From contig NC_039483.1 of assembly GCF_003590095.1 (NCBI RefSeq), forward strand, positions 2,108,001 to 2,172,000: a DNA stretch of 64,000 nt, given 5' to 3'. This DNA is from Trichoplusia ni. Lineage: Eukaryota; Arthropoda; Insecta; Lepidoptera; Noctuidae. Below the pieces are notes generated by a model. The model worked only from the letters and a program-made list of their open reading frames with translations, had not been told where the DNA came from and did not search any database. Position numbers and translations under genes: made by a program. Every line of letters begins with the position of its first letter. Position 1 is the first letter of the stretch. Shown here one piece after another: positions 1-10,275 of the stretch.

Positions 1-484
1 AGAATGGTAGAATGGTTTAAGGATTCTTCGTTTTCTAGACTGTTATTGTTTAGTTTTTGAACAAATGGGTTTTGTTTTGAGGAAGGTTCGATCGCTTCCT
101 ATATGAAGTGATTATAAATACCAAATTAGATTCTAGATTTTGTTATGATGAAAGGAAAGATCGAATTCTTGGTAGTCATAATACTGATGAATTTAATATT
201 TAGTATAATATAATAAAGTTTTCCCATTTAAAATAAAGGAATAACTATGTACATTATGTTACACTTGGTATGTTTACAACTTTAACCGTAACTAAATGTA
301 ATTTTTCTCTATTTTACGATCTGAGATATCTACGATTAATTAAACCCTGTATTACATGTCCTATTTTGTAAGACTACGATGACAAACGTCACAAGGCCAT
401 TTCACACAAATAGTCAATAGTCCGATGTTTGTTACAGGTACCGGCGGTACCAGTCGTAATCAAGATAATCAGCGTTCGATTACA
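1..484. other. upstream flank, no gene seen
   Basis: AT-rich DNA left of the receptor exon with no ORF of note. Near its right side GGTACCGGCGGTACC (437-451) forms an imperfect palindrome, and a TTACAG/GT at 432-439 could serve as a splice acceptor for an upstream leader exon. No TATA box or other core promoter could be assigned, so the transcription start of the receptor gene is not located. Confidence 0.5.
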
Positions 485-665
485 ATGAACCGGCGCTAAT
501 GACTGACCATTACCCAGTCACGCGAGAGCCGCCGCCATGAGCAGCATGTGAGGCTCGCGCCATGCCCCGCGCCGACCTGACCATGCTCGCCAACGCGCAC
601 CGCTATTGGGACCGACGGAAGCACAAGACCGCACGATGACACCGCCGCCCGACGGCGTCAAATAA
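485..665 (+). promoter_or_regulatory. GC-rich leader patch with a chain of five upstream ORFs
   Basis: This patch is far richer in G+C than its surroundings and lies 325 bp before the receptor start. Read on the plus strand it holds short ORFs at 485-499 (MNRR), 499-540 (13 codons, MTDHYPVTREPPP), 537-551 (MSSM), 562-639 (25 codons) and 636-665 (MTPPPDGVK). The first and second overlap as TAATG, the second and third as ATGA, and the fourth and fifth as ATGA. The ATG at 537 has a GCCGCC context. If the patch belongs to the 5-prime leader, these uORFs would reduce initiation at the receptor start, with the overlaps suited to reinitiation. Whether the patch is transcribed, or joined to the receptor exon by splicing, cannot be seen here. 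Confidence 0.55.
562..639 (+). CDS. 25-codon upstream ORF (putative uORF)
   Basis: This is the longest ORF of the GC-rich leader patch, starting MPRADLTMLANAH and ending in a basic stretch (RRKHKTAR) before TGA at 637-639. It starts in a CGCGCC ATG C context and its stop overlaps the next ATG (ATGA, 636-639). I recognise no homologue. It may be a regulatory uORF, or simply a chance reading frame in GC-rich DNA; conservation among moths would decide. Confidence 0.3.
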   Translation: MPRADLTMLANAHRYWDRRKHKTAR

Positions 666-989
666 ACAACAAGATTTTTTCGTTAAAAAACAAGCTTTAG
701 TGGTAAATCGCTTTTTTGTGTGTCCGCAACAAACCGTAATCTTCATTTGCAAGTTAATTTCATTTATAAATTAAGTGTCTCTTCAATAGTTTCAAGCAAT
801 ACTAGATAAGGCCTTCGTGTATGTGTTCGTTACTGGTTCTCCAACGTTCGGGTGAAACGGGTAAATAGTAAATGTAAAATAGTCAAACACTTCCGTTCCT
901 ATAGGCAATACGTTATTTTAAAAAGGTATCAATTATACAGTTATTTACGGGGCCAAACATTCAATCCGTTTAACAATAAAGTTAGTTAG
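666..989 (+). other. AT-rich sequence between uORF patch and receptor start
   Basis: This is probably 5-prime untranslated sequence, though part of it could be a small leader intron: ATTATACAG at about 935-943 is a possible acceptor. It contains one more short ORF (821-868, 15 codons, starting MCSLLVLQR) and an ATGTAA start-stop at 872-877. An in-frame TAG at 987-989 directly precedes the receptor ATG, so the coding sequence cannot start further upstream in this exon. Confidence 0.5.
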
Positions 990-1562
990 ATGAATTTTAC
1001 AAATTCTGATTGGCGGGTCACGATGGTGCCGAACGCGACCCTGCTGGCGAGGACTACGGCGGCGACACACTTCAACACGACGCTGGGGCCGAACTCAACC
1101 TTCCTGGTGCCGACGTACATGAGCCAGGAGGAGTTCTTCGCGCTGCAGATGACGAACGCGTCAGACGCGAACACAACGCTCTCGAACGACACGACGGTTA
1201 ACTTAGTTTTAAAGACGTGGTACCCGAGCGGTTACTCGCCCGCGCACATAATTATAGCATCGGTGGTTGTGACAGTGTTAATGATAATGGTTGTAGTGGG
1301 GAACATGTTGGTGATCATCGCGATCGTGACGGAGAAGGCGCTGAAGAACATTCAGAACTGGTTCATAGCGTCCCTCGCGGTGTCGGACTTCTTCCTGGGG
1401 CTAGTGATAATGCCGTTCTCTTTGGCCAATGAGCTGATGGGCTACTGGATATTTGGGTTTTGGTGGTGCGAGATACATTCGGCGATGGATGTGCTGTTGT
1501 GTACGGCGTCCATCATGAATCTGTGTTTGATCTCCTTGGACCGGTACTGGAGTATAACTCAG
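990..1562 (+). CDS. Octalpha2R: Alpha2-adrenergic-like octopamine receptor, first coding exon (N-terminus to TM3)
   Basis: A class A biogenic-amine GPCR at the plasma membrane of neurons or target tissues that would bind octopamine and signal through G proteins; only the first 191 residues are here. The extracellular N-terminus (about 1-84) carries seven N-glycosylation sequons (N2, N15, N29, N35, N56, N61, N66). TM1 spans about 86-112 with the GN motif at N105; TM2 about 123-148 has LAVSD (D133) and MPFS; TM3 starts after C160, the disulfide cysteine, and has the amine-binding aspartate D167 in SAMDVLLC and DRY at 184-186. NIQNWFIASLAVSDF, NELMGYWIFG and CEIHSAMDVLLCTASIMN fit the insect alpha2-like octopamine receptors rather than tyramine or beta-type receptors. 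TAG directly precedes the ATG. M12 (1023) has a better start context (A at -3, G at +4) and may also be used. The exon ends at Q191 by a phase-0 donor; the remaining TMs are outside the window. Confidence 0.85.
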
Positions 1563-1568
1563 GTGAGT
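1563..1568 (+). other. 5-prime splice site (phase 0)
   Basis: The sequence ACTCAG/GTGAGT is a consensus donor placed exactly where similarity to amine GPCRs ends (SITQ). Beyond it the open frame continues only 26 codons of unrelated sequence (VSRLHILIT...) to a TAG at 1641-1643, as expected for intron. Confidence 0.85.
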
Positions 1569-2256
1569 CGTTTGCACATTCTTATAACTTTAATTTTAGG
1601 AATAAGACAAAATTATTTTTCTCTCAATTATAAATATACCTAGATCTAAATAAGGTATTCTGTGGTAAAGAAGACCACATACTGCATATTTTACTTCATA
1701 CAAACATTGTAATCCAATTTTACGAAACAAAAGATTTCCCCGCATTAAAACGATATTTTATATCCCAGTTCTACTTCACCCCTCGGAAAACAGCGTGTTA
1801 ATATACAATAACTTCACGTTTAAAAGATGCTATGCAAATTGAGTGTCAAATTGAAATGAACCGAGCGACCGATTGACAGAGGAAGTCGGAAGTAATATTG
1901 AAAACTTTTAGTTTTCCAATTACGAGCGCTGGAAGTTGAATTTAGTTTTTTTTTTATTTCAACCCCGGAAATAGTTTTAGTGGCAAAGTGAAGTTTTTTG
2001 TTCAGCGAAGTCGTTTGAAACGGTAGTTTAAAAATACGTTATTTGCGTTTGTAATGACTTTTAACTTTTTACCGCTGATGGGGTTTCAGAAGGTTTTGTG
2101 AGATGACGTGTTAATGTTACTTGATCAAAAATATACGATTATGGGGTTAGGTTCGGGGTTATAAAATGTAAAAACTTTGATAGATTTTTGAGTTATTGTG
2201 ACTGCAACATATCGTCATATACGAAAATATCATGAAAAATACGAAGTCTAAGAAAA

Positions 2257-2505
2257 TACTGGCCTGATGGTCAAGTGGTTAGTGGTCTTGACTGCTATAC
2301 CGGAGGTCGCCGGTTCCATTCCCACCCAGTATAATCGTGTGTGATGAGCAGGGTCATTTGCTCTGACGGGGTGTAATTTATCAATAATTTGTATGCATTT
2401 TGAAACATATAAATAAGTTTATCGGTTGTCTAGCCCTAATAATACTAGCTTTGCTTTATTTCAAACTAGATGGCGTTGTGTGAAAAGTTAAAGAATTGTA
2501 TTATC
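2257..2505 (+). repeat. tRNA-headed SINE, type I (near full length)
   Basis: The 5-prime part has pol III type 2 promoter blocks: a box A-like TGGTCAAGTGG at 2268-2278 and a box B-like GGTTCCATTCC at 2312-2322. A body and an AGATGGCGTTGTGTG tail follow, which recur in the copies at 21063 and 39233. This is a retroposon mobilised by LINE machinery, not a functional tRNA. Right edge is approximate. Confidence 0.75.
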
Positions 2506-2980
2506 CCTTTTCCCTCAGTTATGCGATAACTCTGGTTTCAAAAACTCACTATTTTGAAACCTAAAACAATACTCGTTGCTCAAATAGAGAAATAAATTCA
2601 ATCCAATGTTTACAGATAAAAGAATTTCATAAGATTATCCGCATCTAATACAAACTTTCAATATAAATTTATATTGTCTGTCAGTATTTCTATAACTTCG
2701 ATATCTAGTTGAAATCCAAATCTATTCAAATAAGGTTTATGTCAGCTTTCTAGAGTTGGAATAGTGCTGCCACTTGCATCACTACAAAATTTTGCATTCC
2801 TCACTTCGTTTTAAGAGATCCATGAAAAATCAAAACCAATTTTATGTGTTTTTTATTTCTATGCTGAACCGAGATCTTGTTTCTCGGTGTAGACATAATA
2901 CTTAGTCATATAATCCATTGAGTTTTACTACAACTTTTCCATTGAATTTTTGCTTGAAATCTGTATTATAATTATTAAAG

Positions 2981-3234
2981 ACTAGCTGTTGCCCGCTACT
3001 TCGTCCCCGTGGGTAGAAGATATAAGTTATGTTTTACTTATACCTGCCCGGTTTTTTTTCACATTTTCCATTGTATCTTAGCTCCTAATAGTCGCAGCGT
3101 GATGGCTTATAGCCTAAAGCCTTCCTCGATGAATGGTCTATTCAACACAAAAAGAATTTTTCACTTTGGACCAGTAGTTCCTGAGATTAGCGCGTTCAAA
3201 CAAACAAACAAACTCTTCAGCTTTATATATTAGT
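2981..3234 (-). mobile_element. Lep1-like non-autonomous Helitron, copy 1 (left member of tandem pair)
   Basis: Read on the minus strand the element runs from a TATATAAAGCTGAAGAGTTTG 5-prime part to a GC-rich stem (GACGAAG...GCGGGCAACAG) ending in CTAG, the 3-prime signature of Helitrons, followed by T. The same sequence recurs four more times in the window. No replication or helicase coding is present, so it depends on enzymes encoded elsewhere. The family name rests on memory of the abundant lepidopteran Lep1 elements. Confidence 0.7.
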
Positions 3235-3486
3235 ACTAGCTGTTGCCCGCGACTTCGTCCACGTGGTTAGAATTTTCCCCGTCTTTTCCAGATTTTCCAT
3301 TATATCTTCGCTCCTATTAGTCGCAGCGTGATGTTATATAGCCTATAGCCTTCCTTGATAAATGGTCTATTCAACACAAAAAGAATTTTTCAAATCGAAC
3401 CAGTAGTTCCTGAGATTAGCGCGTTCAAACAAACAAACAAACAAACAAACTCTTCAGCTTTATATATTAGTATAAGTATATAGAGT
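3235..3486 (-). mobile_element. Lep1-like non-autonomous Helitron, copy 2 (right member of tandem pair)
   Basis: This copy abuts copy 1 directly in the same orientation: on the plus strand the 5-prime end of copy 1 (...ATATATTAGT) runs straight into ACTAGCTGTTGCCCGCG of this one. It is internally a little shorter and lacks the AGATATAAGTTATG stretch near the CTAG end. The (CAAA)n-like run near 3428-3450 is longer than in copy 1, a usual length polymorphism of this family. Confidence 0.7.
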
Positions 3487-6400
3487 ATAGATAAGTATAT
3501 AGATTAGGTATGCTAATTATAGCTTATGTAAATTCTATTTAGTATGCAGTAGTGTTTTTAAGGATTACTCGAGAAAAATATACCAAAAGAAAAAAAAAAA
3601 GAAAAACGGGTGTTATCTCAAAGTTTTCCCTTAAACTGTAGGCACCGAAAAAATATTCCAAAATGACAGTCATTTGAGTTTTATTTATTCGTATTGATCG
3701 TGCTAATGTCCAGTCATGATTGGTCTTCTGAAAATGTAAAATTCAACCATTTAACTCTAGAATTTTTAAACGAAAACAGAAAATATTGTGTTCTGCCATA
3801 ATGGATTTTTGATGTTTGTCGAAGTACTGAAATAAAACGTCTGAAAATGTTCGGTTGGTTAAATTAAACTCGTATTTTGGTATTGCTTTAATTATAAAAG
3901 TTTTCATTCGGAACTAGATAGTATAATGAAAAATCTGTCAAGTACGAATCGGATTCACACACAAGGTTTTTAAAAAATAGCCTGAAACACAAAAATCGGT
4001 TTCGTGATAAATAATTTTCAGTCTAACAACCAACTGTTTGACCTCGATTACATAACTAGATCTTCTGAGAAAAATTCAACTGTCTAGATATCACGGTTCA
4101 TGATACAGCTTGGAGGAGGATGGACGGACGTATAAAAAACACACAGACAGACAGGGAATCTTCAGCAAACCTACAAGTATAAATAATTTTCCTCCACTTG
4201 ACAGTATGTAATTGTCGTTTGGTTATCAATTTCAAGAGTAGTTTGATCCATACAACCAACTGAAATGCCAAAGTCAAAGTTCGCAACCAATATCGGCTGC
4301 ATACAAAATGATCGCTTGTTCATTCTTCGCCATGAATGTTGGCAACTCGTGGCTGGGAGCATACGCCAAAATCTGTTACTAAAATCATAAATTCAGAGCC
4401 CATTTGCAAATCAATACAACGTAGCTTGGAGCCCGCGTCTTGTTTAACAATGAATATTTGAAACAGCTTTGCCTATCGGCGAATTTCAATGGTGACAAAC
4501 CGGCCAACCGGTTCTCAACTGGCTTGTACTGGTTTGTACCGGTTTCGGCTGGTTACCGCCAGTTCGAGGCGGCTCAAACTAACTCACAGTGGCAGAACAT
4601 CGGATTATTCTGTTGCGAAGTTGAATGAGGCTGTAGTTTGAGTTTATTTGTGCGTGAATTTAATTCACGGTTAAGATCGACGTTCTGGAAGCGTACAGAA
4701 AGGTTTCGTGTTACCATTGTTTGGTGTGTTGTACCTGTTATTATATAAACGTAGGTAGTGTATGGGTGTAGGGATTGAATAGGTAAAGAGGAGCATCGTG
4801 ACTCAAGTTTCTGAACTTGAGTTACTCTGATCGTAGGTATTTTACGATACTTTTAAAATACATTAGGTGTTTTCGTTGAAACCTTTTTTAAGACATTCTT
4901 CTTCAATGGAGTGGAACGCTTAAACGTTGACCCTACCTATAATATTTTTCTCATGTTGAGCATTTTTCTCATATTAATTAAATGATTTCGCGGTTATTTG
5001 CGATTTATTTCAAAACTTTTAACGCAAGTGGTTAACGAAAATTTAATAGTACCTCTTGTAAATTACCTACTTCCTTTTGAGAAATAAGTAAGGAAAATTT
5101 ATAAATTATAATAAATAAATAAATAAAAATAAACAAATAAAAATATAAACATAATTTATTACTGCACCTTTACAAATAATTAACATGGCTGGCCGTCCTA
5201 AGTAATTTTTTACCGCCACTTCAAATCGACCATAAATTAAATAAACCAGAAAACTATTTTAAAATAATAACTCACCACGAATAAATTGAAATAACAAAAT
5301 ATTTCCATCAATTCCATCACAATTACACTCCGTTTGAGTATAACAACCAATCAACCACGCGGTAAGTGGTTAAAAACCGGGTAAAATATCCTATACCCGG
5401 GTCTTACCCGGGATTAACATGAAAACATTTCACCCGGATCATTTACAATGAAAGCTATTTAACTGCTATTAAGAATTAAATATGAATTACATTATATTAA
5501 TTTAATTTATTAATTAATTGTACAAATATGGTTTCAATGAAATTTCGGCGCAGTCTAATTCGGGTTTTGGTATACTTCTATCAAGGGACGGCTAATGCTT
5601 GTCTGACTAGAAAATGTTATAATTAAAGTTATTTTTAAATTCATTAAAATATTATACTGCGATTAAAAGTTTTAATTAAAGTTAAGGTGTTTAAGAGGTC
5701 AACGTGGGTTCAAGTTAAAGACCATATATTTTTAGAGCAATAAAAAAGTAAAAATGCAATTATTTTTTATACTAATAATAGAGTGTAGATAATTATGCCA
5801 ATGATAATTGTCATTTATGTGCGGGTTCAATCCTCGCATTTGACACAAGTTTTGTATGGTCTAGAAATTTATGTTCTTAGTCTAGGTGTATTTTCGATTG
5901 TGATATAGGTTTGTTTTTCTACAGTAAAATTATAAGAAGTATATTTCTTCAGTTCCGAAATCATTAGAAATATATTGTCAAGATGTAGACCTGACTACCT
6001 ACGTTTGACGTTTTTAGTGCTACTAAAGGGTAAACATAGAATCCTACTGTCCGTCTGTCACCAATTCGTAATTTCATGAACCGTGAGACGAAGTTTGCAC
6101 AAATGACGTAACAATAAATTATAATCAAAAATAAGCACCGAGTTGTACAGACACAAACTGTATGGATGACCTATTTCAGTTTGCAAATTTGATTTATTCG
6201 GCCAATTTCACTTACCACACTTGACCGTTTTAACACATTTTGATTCAATCACTTGTCTTCAAAAAAACAAAAAGGTAAACCTAGCAAATAACGATCAAAC
6301 TACGTGAAATGATCAAAATGAACTGTGAATACAGCAAGACGATATCAAAGCCTTGGCTCAACAAAGCCTTTTCTCCTTTGCCCCTTTTTTAAAACCCACG

Positions 6401-7481
6401 GGAGTTTCATGTCGTTTGTACACTGATAGGGGAATGTTGAATTATACATGTTGTACTTCATATTGGAGTACGGTTGTAATACACACCTTGTTTATGTTTT
6501 GGGTTCCGTATGAATGGGGGGGGAGGAGGGTGTTGTTAGGACTTCATTTTTTGTTTTTTTTTTTTCATTTTATACATAGTAATTCTATTCTAAGGGAGAA
6601 TCTAAGGGAGGCCTTTGCCCTGCAGTTGGATAGATATAAGTCTATTCTGGGTTTTATTGATAGTCACTGGTCGCGTCGTAGTTACTGTCTTAAAATATTT
6701 TAAAAGTCATATAGATACTTACCTGCATTAGTTTCAAACCTGCTTTCTCGCAAATACAACAAATCATTCATGTAAATAATAATTTTTAATATGATTTTTT
6801 TACCATGTATGTAACATATAAAATGCACTAAATAATCGAATATTGAGTATATAACGAAAAAAAAACAAATTTCCATTTTACCTCTGTCTATCACTTTTCT
6901 TAATCCACAAGAGAAAACCTAATCCACAAGGGAAAAATCAACTTTCCAACCCAAGGCATCAAAATATTTTCTTCCCAACGACTCAAGTCTCGGTCATTCA
7001 GCATTTCGTCTATCTCTTTGTGTCGTGCGCCACGTGGAACATCTCGACATACTTCAAACAGGCCGCCCTTAAATAAGTCTCGCTGTAGTGGACGCTGTGT
7101 AGTATACCTACCAGTGTATACGAACTATGTCTTCTTAAGATAGAATCTTGGGTTTGTATTTGTGTTTGGTTTAATTTCACATTTTCCTTTTTCGCAGTTG
7201 ATCGCAAATATGTCATCGTTACGTCTTTTTGCATTTTGATGAGATTGACCATTTTCTCATGCCATGACTGTCAAATAATCTTTAATTTTTTGTTTGTAAT
7301 ATATTATGTGTATATATTATATATTATGTGCTTTTTTTTCTTTGAAATATCTTTCTTAATCAAGTGAGAAGTGTGAAATAATGCATTTAGTTTGTTGTGT
7401 AACTTTTTTTAGCAGTCGGTTATATATATATGCGTCATTAACTGATTTCTGCTCGAGAATAAATAGTAATAAATAATAAAT
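3487..7481. other. AT-rich intron sequence, no gene
   Basis: I see no coding sequence. The region holds the CCGGTT-type cluster at 4498-4553, an A/T simple stretch at 5107-5152 (ATAAATAAATAAATA type), a run of ACCCGGG motifs at 5376-5440, and a weak degraded copy (about 6020-6110) of the repeat with CTGTCCGTCTGTC and TCATGAACCGTGAG also seen at 13498 and elsewhere. The remainder looks unique. Confidence 0.5.
4498..4553. promoter_or_regulatory. cluster of CCGGTT / CTGGTT motifs (Grainyhead-type sites)
   Basis: Within 56 bp there is a perfect palindromic AACCGGTT (4506-4513), ACCGGTT (4538-4544) and weaker relatives AACCGGCC, AACTGGCT, TACTGGTT and GGCTGGTT. AACCGGTT is the core of the site bound by Grainyhead-family factors. 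The patch is also more GC-rich than its surroundings. This would be an intronic enhancer candidate; an alternative is a local degenerate tandem repeat of a CTGGTT unit. Confidence 0.35.
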
Positions 7482-7605
7482 ATTCGTCCCAATACTGAGC
7501 ACTATAGGGAAGGTTTTGAGCAGTGATCACCACGCGCCACGCTAGCTCACTACGGATGATTTCAGATTTCAATGTTTGGAATCCAGGTTTCCCTAGTAAA
7601 CTACT
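7482..7605 (+). repeat. family C repeat (GTCCCA..GGGAAGG..TCCAGGTTTCC), copy 1
   Basis: This shares with 14390, 16432, 51136 and 58606 an ordered set of short blocks: GTCCCA near an A/T run, TAGGGAAGGTT, CACGCTAGCTCACT, GATTTCAGATT and AATCCAGGTTTCC. These resemble the antisense 3-prime ends of non-LTR elements abundant in moth genomes; the class is not proven here. Confidence 0.5.
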
Positions 7606-10030
7606 CGAAAAATGAAAACATTCTTTTTCTTTTAGGACTACTATTACTTAATGTTTTGGCTGCCATAAATATTAGAAAATATTCTTAAAATTATATGTAA
7701 ATCCATCTTCAAAGAGGTAATATAGGTTAGCCCACATACATAGTAACAACGTTCTATACCTCCAAACCTAATCTATGCCTGTCGAAAAGAAATGATTATG
7801 ATAATCAAACGGGAGAATCGATTTTATGGTGGATTTCTCAATGTAATCGAATGACATAAATATACGGCGCTATTTCTGTCACTTTATATGACATGTTCCT
7901 CCTAGTTTCTAAGGTACCTTGGTAAGGGTTTACGAGGTGGGGAAGATGAAGATCTTTATTTCTTTCTTCTTTTAAAAGGGATAATAATAGATATGGTTAT
8001 AAAGAATGTTAAGATTATATTTGTATTTCTTTAATACTATTTTCATTTGTTTATTTATTTAAACTTTCATGTACAATTGTGGTGCATTTTTGCGTATATA
8101 CATAAAAAAAAATCTATGTCGCCAATTAAGAAATCGCTTTATCGTGAAAACATATTGGGAGATGAGAAGAGGAGGAGAGAATAAGATGTATTTAAAAGAG
8201 GGAATTAAAAAAAACACAAGTTTCCAATATTTGAAGTTTGTTTAAAAGTCCTTTGTATATTTAAAAACCTTTCACGTGACCAAAACACATAAACACCCCC
8301 ATGATACTTTCAGCTACATCTAAAACCAAAAACCAAAAAAATAAGACATTAAAAAATGATTCCAATCAATTTTCGGGACACAAATAGCGTGACACAACAC
8401 ATTAGACCACATGAAGCAACGGGAATATCATTATCAATTCGACTTAGAAATCAGGGCAAAAAAATCAAGATTCTAAAATCGTGCGTAAGACAATTTATTA
8501 ATGCACCCTCAGGACCAAAGGCCCGCCATGGAGATTTATTATGCCTACAACCTTATCTGAAATTAATCTCTGATTTAACGTACCTAAACCATTTTTTCTG
8601 AGCGGCTAATTCACCAATCCGTACCTAATCGCGTTCCTATGAACTTTGGTATCTGATCGAGTTCAAAATTGACAAATTATTTGGAATTTAGAACACGCTC
8701 ATTAAAGCTGACAAGTCATGTCACTTGTCGAACATTAATGACTTCGATATGATTTAAAGTTTTTTTTCTTTTTTCATCCTGAGGCTTGTAGTTAACACTG
8801 TGTAGGACCTCTGAAAATAACTTATGTAGTTTTGAATTTTCCTGATTGTTTTCTATTCTGATACAAGGCAACACTGTCTTGATCCTGAATGTATTTATGA
8901 TAGAAAATACATACCCTCCAATACGATGTGCGTTTTCTCCATTCAAAATATCTACTAGTCATCTCACTATTCACCACTTTTCTGATCTCATCTTTCATAA
9001 TCCATCCATCTTAGTTTTTATCTGCCTATGCATTCACTTACAGACTTATTCTCTTTGTTACGTGACTTTTACCCCTGCTCATTACTTGCTCAAATGCCCA
9101 TACTATAATAGAAGATTACCTTTCAACTTTTCTATGATTTGTCCTACTATTTTTATTCAATAAATATCAATCATAGCCTATTTTTTAGTCGTTCTTCTCT
9201 AAATTAAGTTTAGTTTATTTATTCTTCTTTCAATATTAACTCTTCGAATTATGAGGGCTTGCAGTCGGGCTTGTGCACGTACTTCCCTTTTTTAAGATAA
9301 AAAACAATTTTAAGACAATTTATCTAACGAAGATTTTAAAGAATTTGTAAGTTTGTGGTATGTGACGTTGTATCAATAGAAAGTCACGTGATTTGACATT
9401 AAAGGTCATGAGATAGCAAAGGAATACATCAATTTCTTACAAGTACTGATCGTAGTTTAAGTTAAAGTGACAATTGAAGGATAGAACTACAATTTCACCT
9501 TAAAGCTCAGTTCTGAGATCAGCTTAAACTTTTGTTTTTTACTTTCGTGTAATCCGCCCCAAAAGATGATTTTTCCTTCTAACCCTTAAGTTAATCTTTT
9601 TTTCTATTAAACGAAAAGAATTTGAAAATGTTATTTAGTTTTAATTTCAGAAGCGAAATGGTTTTTGTTTGGCTTTGTAATTTCTAATGATCTTTTTATG
9701 AATGGAATGAGATTCTGTTATTTTTTAATGCTTCTAATAGCTTTCTATATAACTTTCTGGACGTAGATTTTAATAGGATAATTAGTAGGGAATTACTTTG
9801 CTCGTATAGTTTTTATAGACAGAAATAAAGTTAAACTACCTATAAATAGATAACTAATTATTTTTATTAATTGCTATAAGTAGGACAGTATGTTTTATGA
9901 AATCAGACCACCGTTTTTTAAGACAGACGAGAACACGCTACATAATATCCATCATGCATAAATTAAAGTTTTTGTAATTTAAAATTTGGTAGCTATTGAA
10001 ATAGTGAACATAATACACACTTTATAGCAT
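7606..10030. other. AT-rich intron sequence, nothing recognised
   Basis: No gene, RNA gene or clear repeat was found. Short open frames here have no domain, no splice context and compositions expected by chance. Poly-A and poly-T runs are common. Confidence 0.45.
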
Positions 10031-10275
10031 AACTAGCTGACCAGCCAACGTTGTTTTGCCTAATAAATTATTTCTAGTAGTATGTATTTTTGAATGCCTG
10101 ATTATAAAAAAAAACAAAAAAAAATTGTCCAAAAAGTTTTTTTTTGTGTGAGAGAACCTTAACTCTTAGGGGTATGAAAAATAGATGTTAGTCGATTTTC
10201 AGACCTACTGAATACGCAATAAAATTTGGTGAAAATCGGTTTCGGAGGAGTACGGTAACTAACATCGTGACACGG
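10031..10275 (-). mobile_element. degraded CTAG-ended element (Helitron-like)
   Basis: The left edge AACTAGCTGACCAGCCAACG is, on the minus strand, a terminal CTAG, and the right part (AAAATCGGTTTCGGAGGAG, GTGACACGGGAATTATATAT) is a block common in lepidopteran non-autonomous repeats. It differs in sequence from the five Lep1-like copies of the window and is likely older or another subfamily. Confidence 0.45.

Noticed and set aside
1010..1432. Open frames overlapping the receptor exon in other frames (1010-1201, 1217-1432 plus; 986-1192 minus)
   Set aside because: They are shadows of the GC-rich receptor coding sequence with no domain or start context of their own.
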